Below, one piece after another: positions 60,593 to 64,000 of a DNA stretch of 64,000 bases. The notes under the pieces were generated by a model, which saw only the letters and a program-made list of their open reading frames with translations, made no database searches and was not told where the DNA came from. Numbering within the stretch: the stretch's first letter is position 1; each line of letters opens with the position of its first letter. The stretch comes from Poecilobothrus nobilitatus (lineage: Eukaryota > Arthropoda > Insecta > Diptera > Dolichopodidae). The DNA is taken from NCBI GenBank assembly GCA_947095535.1, contig OX352774.1, forward strand, positions 217,484,965 to 217,548,964, written 5' to 3'. The position numbers and the translations under genes were made by a program.

Positions 60593-61627
60593 AAAACAAA
60601 AATACACTTAATATGTAAAATAAAAAAAAATGTTTTTTTTTTTTGAAAATAATTTTCATAAATTATACTACTTACATATATATTGATAAGAAAAAAAAAA
60701 TTGTTTATTTTTATTTCTTGTGCTTTTAGTTTTCATTTTTTATATCCCTTTGATAAAATAATTTTCCAACAATTTAATTTTTGCATACATCAGCAATTTT
60801 TTTTTTTTCATTTATTTATTATAAGGACAAAAATTTATGAATGAATGAATAAAGTTTTGATTTTCTTCTCTTTCTATCTCTTGTCTACTCTTTCTTTCTT
60901 TTCAAAAGGATAAAATAAATTGGGAACAAAAGAAAAAGTTTTAATATTTATCATAATTCGTCCTTTTTTCGTTTTTTTATTTTAATATGTGCTTTCAGTA
61001 TTATCACATATATGTAATAATACAACTGTTTGAATCTTTATATATATCTAATATATATTTTAATAGAGAAGGCGCTGTACAAAATAATTATTTGTTTTGA
61101 AAAGTTTTCTTATTTTCTTTTTTTTTTTTTTGAATTCTTATGCTTCAGAACAGATAAAGATATGAGACAATATATTCCTTTTCTGGTTGGTTAAAAAATT
61201 AACATGTTTATTTGATATATAAATAAAAATATAAATGTACAAATAAAACTAAATACATATATGTATTTTTTAAATGCCTGAGACAATTAGAGTGACCTAT
61301 TGTACATTTAAAAGAAAAATTAAAACCTTTTTTTTTTTTTTTTTGGGAATACTTTATTGTGTCGTTTTTATACTTTAACTATAGAAGAAACAACAGATTC
61401 CTGAACGTATTTTTTTCGATTTCTAATGAAAAACTTAACATTTTTTAGATTTTTGACTAACAATGAAAAATTATTCATAATGAAATCCTAAGGTCAATTT
61501 CTATTATTCATTGCTCATTTTTGAAACTTTTATTTTTTATTCAATTCGTATGACAGCTACATAAGTTGTCTAGATATAGTAAGCCTATAACTATGCAATA
61601 TATTTTTTAATGAAAAATTATGTAATC
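60593..61627. other. AT-rich non-coding DNA
   Basis: T tracts and a (TGAA)n-like run near 60838-60850. Nothing supported. Confidence 0.55.
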
Positions 61628-61932
61628 ATAAATTGAATTTATTGGGGCTTCGGTAGCCTAGTGGGTAGGAGTGTGGCGTATTAACCGAAGGAGTGTGGAT
61701 TCGATCTCTGCACAGATCGTAATTGTTTTTTTTCTTTACATACCCCCCTTACGATCAAATATAATGTAAATATATAGTATATAAATAAACAAAATAAATA
61801 ATATTAGTATATAATTTAATAAAAGTATAAAAAACCTATAATGGCCTTGGTAGCCGATGGTTCAACAATATTGCATTACATTTATGAATGTAATATTAAT
61901 ATAAATAAATAAATAAATAAATTGAATTTATT
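61628..61932 (+). mobile_element. SINE family S1, copy 3, with perfect target-site duplications
   Basis: The body 61644-61916 has GGGGCTTCGGTAGCCTAGTGGG (A-box), GGATTCGATCTCTGC (B-box with one change), the same T-run, body and (ATAA)n tail as copy 1. ATAAATTGAATTTATT occurs at 61628-61643 and again at 61917-61932, a 14-16-bp duplication that partly merges with the tail. The high similarity to copy 1 suggests recent activity of the family. Confidence 0.92.
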
Positions 61933-62020
61933 CACAATGTCTGTGGCAGCCAAGGGCTTTACCAATATTGCGTAATTCAGTGTAATACATAATATTCGAA
62001 AAATAAATAAAATAAAAATC
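61933..62020 (+). mobile_element. 5'-truncated S1-related SINE end
   Basis: CTGTGGCAGCCAAGGGCTTTACCAATATTGCGTAATTCAG and the tail AAAATAAATAAAATAAA align with the 3' third of S1 (CTTGGTAGCCGATGGTTCAACAATATTGCATTACA), but are more diverged. It begins directly after the duplication of copy 3. Confidence 0.65.
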
Positions 62021-64000
62021 GATTTATTACAGTGGTCAAGGAGCCTCGAGTGTTGTTTCCAATCTTGTAGTTTTACAAGTGTAATTGTTTTTTTTCAATA
62101 CAAACGAAAATTACTGAAAAATTAAAAATAAAGAGGTTTTAATGTATTTTTTAGTTCATTACGTTTGGCAAGTCTTTATTTTTTTTTGACATATATGTAT
62201 ATATATACATGTATGTGTATACATGTTTATGAAAATATTAATAATGTTGGTAAACCAAAAGTCAATATTTTCACATAATAATTATTATTTTTTCAAAAAA
62301 AAAAAAAAAAAAAAAACAGAAAACAAAAACAAAAGTCAAAACCAAAAAATTATGAAGTTTTAGCGTTAATAAATTAAAACATTTTCTCTTTTTTGTAATT
62401 TTTATTTTTATTTAAAATTTTCCTTTTTTTTTCCTAAATTAACCTTAAAAGGATTTTCATGTAGTTTAAATTTTTTTTTTTTTTTTCGTACAGAATTAAT
62501 CCAAATTTTATTTTTTATTTTTATTTTTTACTTTTGTTTTTTTTTTTTAAATAAAATTTTTCACTGATTTATTTTTTTATTTTTTTTTTTGTATAATTTT
62601 AAAATAATGAGTGACAAGTGATTTGACAGAAAAATTTCGATGAAGGATAGTAATAAAAAAAAAATATAATTAAATGAATGAATGAATAAATGAATAAATA
62701 TAAATTTGACAGATTGCATAATATATATATATGTATTATATATTTTTACACTAATATTAAAAAAATAATGTGAAATCATTTAAAAAAATATAGTATACAT
62801 AATATTATACATACATACATACTTTAGTTAAAAAAATTTAACTTCATTCAATCAAGGTGAAAAAATTTGTTTTAAAAGTTGATCGTTAAATGTCATTTAG
62901 AACGGACATTTTCAAGGACAAAAAATGTCATAGAAATTTAATACTTCGTAATATTTTTTTTGTTTTTTTTTTTTTGGAACAATTAAGTATTCAAAGGTAA
63001 ACATTTTCTTTTTTTTTTTTATGGTTCGATGAATTTATGTAAATGGTGTTCGTTATTATTCAGAAAACAAGCAGTTGTTTTGAATATTAATAAACTGTTG
63101 AAAATCTTAGAAAATTTTATGAACCCTAACGTAAAAAAGATTAGTAACTTATTAAATTTAACGAAAAGGAAACACTTTATACACCCTACTACAATACTAT
63201 CATTTTTTTTTTTGCTTTTACAAAGTTTAATTTTCGAAATTTTTAAATTTTTGTGTTATTGTTGTTGTGTTTGTTTTTTGTTTTTTTGTTTTTTTTTTTT
63301 GTTTTGCAGAAAAGAGAGTGAATTCATTTTAGTTCAAAAATGCTAAAAATGTTGCACAATATTAAAAGAAAAATGTGTAAAATGTTTTTATTTCATTTAT
63401 TTAAATTTTAAAAATTTGTTAACTTTAAATATGAATCAGAGAATGCAATTAAAGTTTCGAAACTTCAAATAAAAAAAATGAAATAAAGTAAAATTTTTAA
63501 AACTTTTTACACAAGAGTTTTTTTTTTTTTTTTTTTTTTTTAATTATTATACACGTAAGGTAAAGCACATTTATTTTATTTTATAATAAATTATTTTCAA
63601 TATTGAAATTTTAAATAGTTTTTTTGTTTTCATTTTAGAAATAAATTTTCTAAAATTAAAAATTAAACGAATGCCAAAAAATAAAAATAAAAAGTGAACA
63701 TTAATTTTACTTTCTCTCATTTGTAATTTATATTTGATAAAAAGGATTAAACACAATATAGTTTAGTTTCTTTATTTTTACATATTATTATTAATTAAAA
63801 CTTTTTTAAATAAATTATTTTTATAATTTTATTACTTTGTTATTACAATGAAAATAATAGAAAAAAAATTCATTTCAATCAAAGTGTTAAAAATTTTACA
63901 CTTTTTAGCACGATTGAAATTTAATTTTTGGATTAGTAACGAAAAAAGTTTAGAAATGAAAAATTCATTGCACAAACATTTCTTTATTTTTGTTTGATGG
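62021..64000. other. AT-rich DNA to the window edge
   Basis: Poly-A (62297-62318) and poly-T (63519-63541) runs. A strong acceptor-like T tract plus GCAG ends at 63309, but only 12 open codons follow and no donor is obvious. Frames at 62561-62779, 63029-63346 and 63571-63756 are low-complexity. Confidence 0.5.

Noticed and set aside
63029..63346. 105-codon plus-strand frame near the right edge
   Set aside because: Half of it is Phe/Leu/Cys from poly-T; no family resemblance, although the acceptor-like site at 63309 lies within it.

Overview
The window is very AT-rich eukaryotic nuclear DNA, full of poly-A/poly-T tracts, TA-runs and other short tandem repeats. It has no bacterial-type gene layout. 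The repeats point to an insect, most likely a fly (Diptera). There are three elements with the architecture of the Drosophila DINE-1 (INE-1) Helentrons, several tRNA-derived SINEs, Jockey-type LINE debris, and TACATATGTA-like microsatellites typical of flies. Species cannot be named from sequence alone. Almost every open frame of 60-100 codons here is a chance frame in low-complexity DNA or a shadow of a repeat.

Host gene content is minimal. The one good candidate is a short plus-strand exon at 6929-7076 with a polypyrimidine-AG acceptor, a 16-codon start of a reading frame and a GTAAGT donor. At 48139-48169 there is a textbook recursive-splicing (ratchet) motif on the same strand, an acceptor fused directly to a donor. 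Together they suggest that most of the window is one giant first intron of a plus-strand gene whose remaining exons lie beyond the right edge. This is inference.

Layout. 1-6.9 kb: a complete non-autonomous hAT element with an 8-bp target-site duplication, two SINEs of family S2, one copy of repeat R1 and two copies of a ~750-bp repeat R2 in opposite orientation. 6.9-12.9 kb: the exon, then relics that look like hAT and Merlin-type transposase genes, and a small GC-richer fly-type repeat. 12.9-14 kb: a ~1-kb foldback element with ~320-bp inverted arms. 14-22.4 kb: featureless AT-rich DNA with two decayed coding-like patches on the minus strand. 22.5-23.6 kb: a full DINE-like Helentron carrying five 142-bp tandem repeats. 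26-37 kb: SINE, foldback/MITE-like elements, R1 and R2 copies, a LINE fragment and a truncated DINE copy. 43.3-46 kb: the most informative region, with two S1 SINEs, the second split by a 2.2-kb minus-strand 5'-truncated LINE flanked by a perfect 16-bp target-site duplication. 48-64 kb: the ratchet motif, SINE S3, a complete second DINE-like element, three more LINE relics, two TIR elements, a perfect 24-bp hairpin and an S1 SINE with perfect target-site duplications.

The window reads as a transposon graveyard inside a long intron. The element fragments can be ordered in time by nesting (SINE, then LINE; R1, then a short retroelement). No CRISPR, rRNA, functional tRNA gene, virus or toxin gene was seen.
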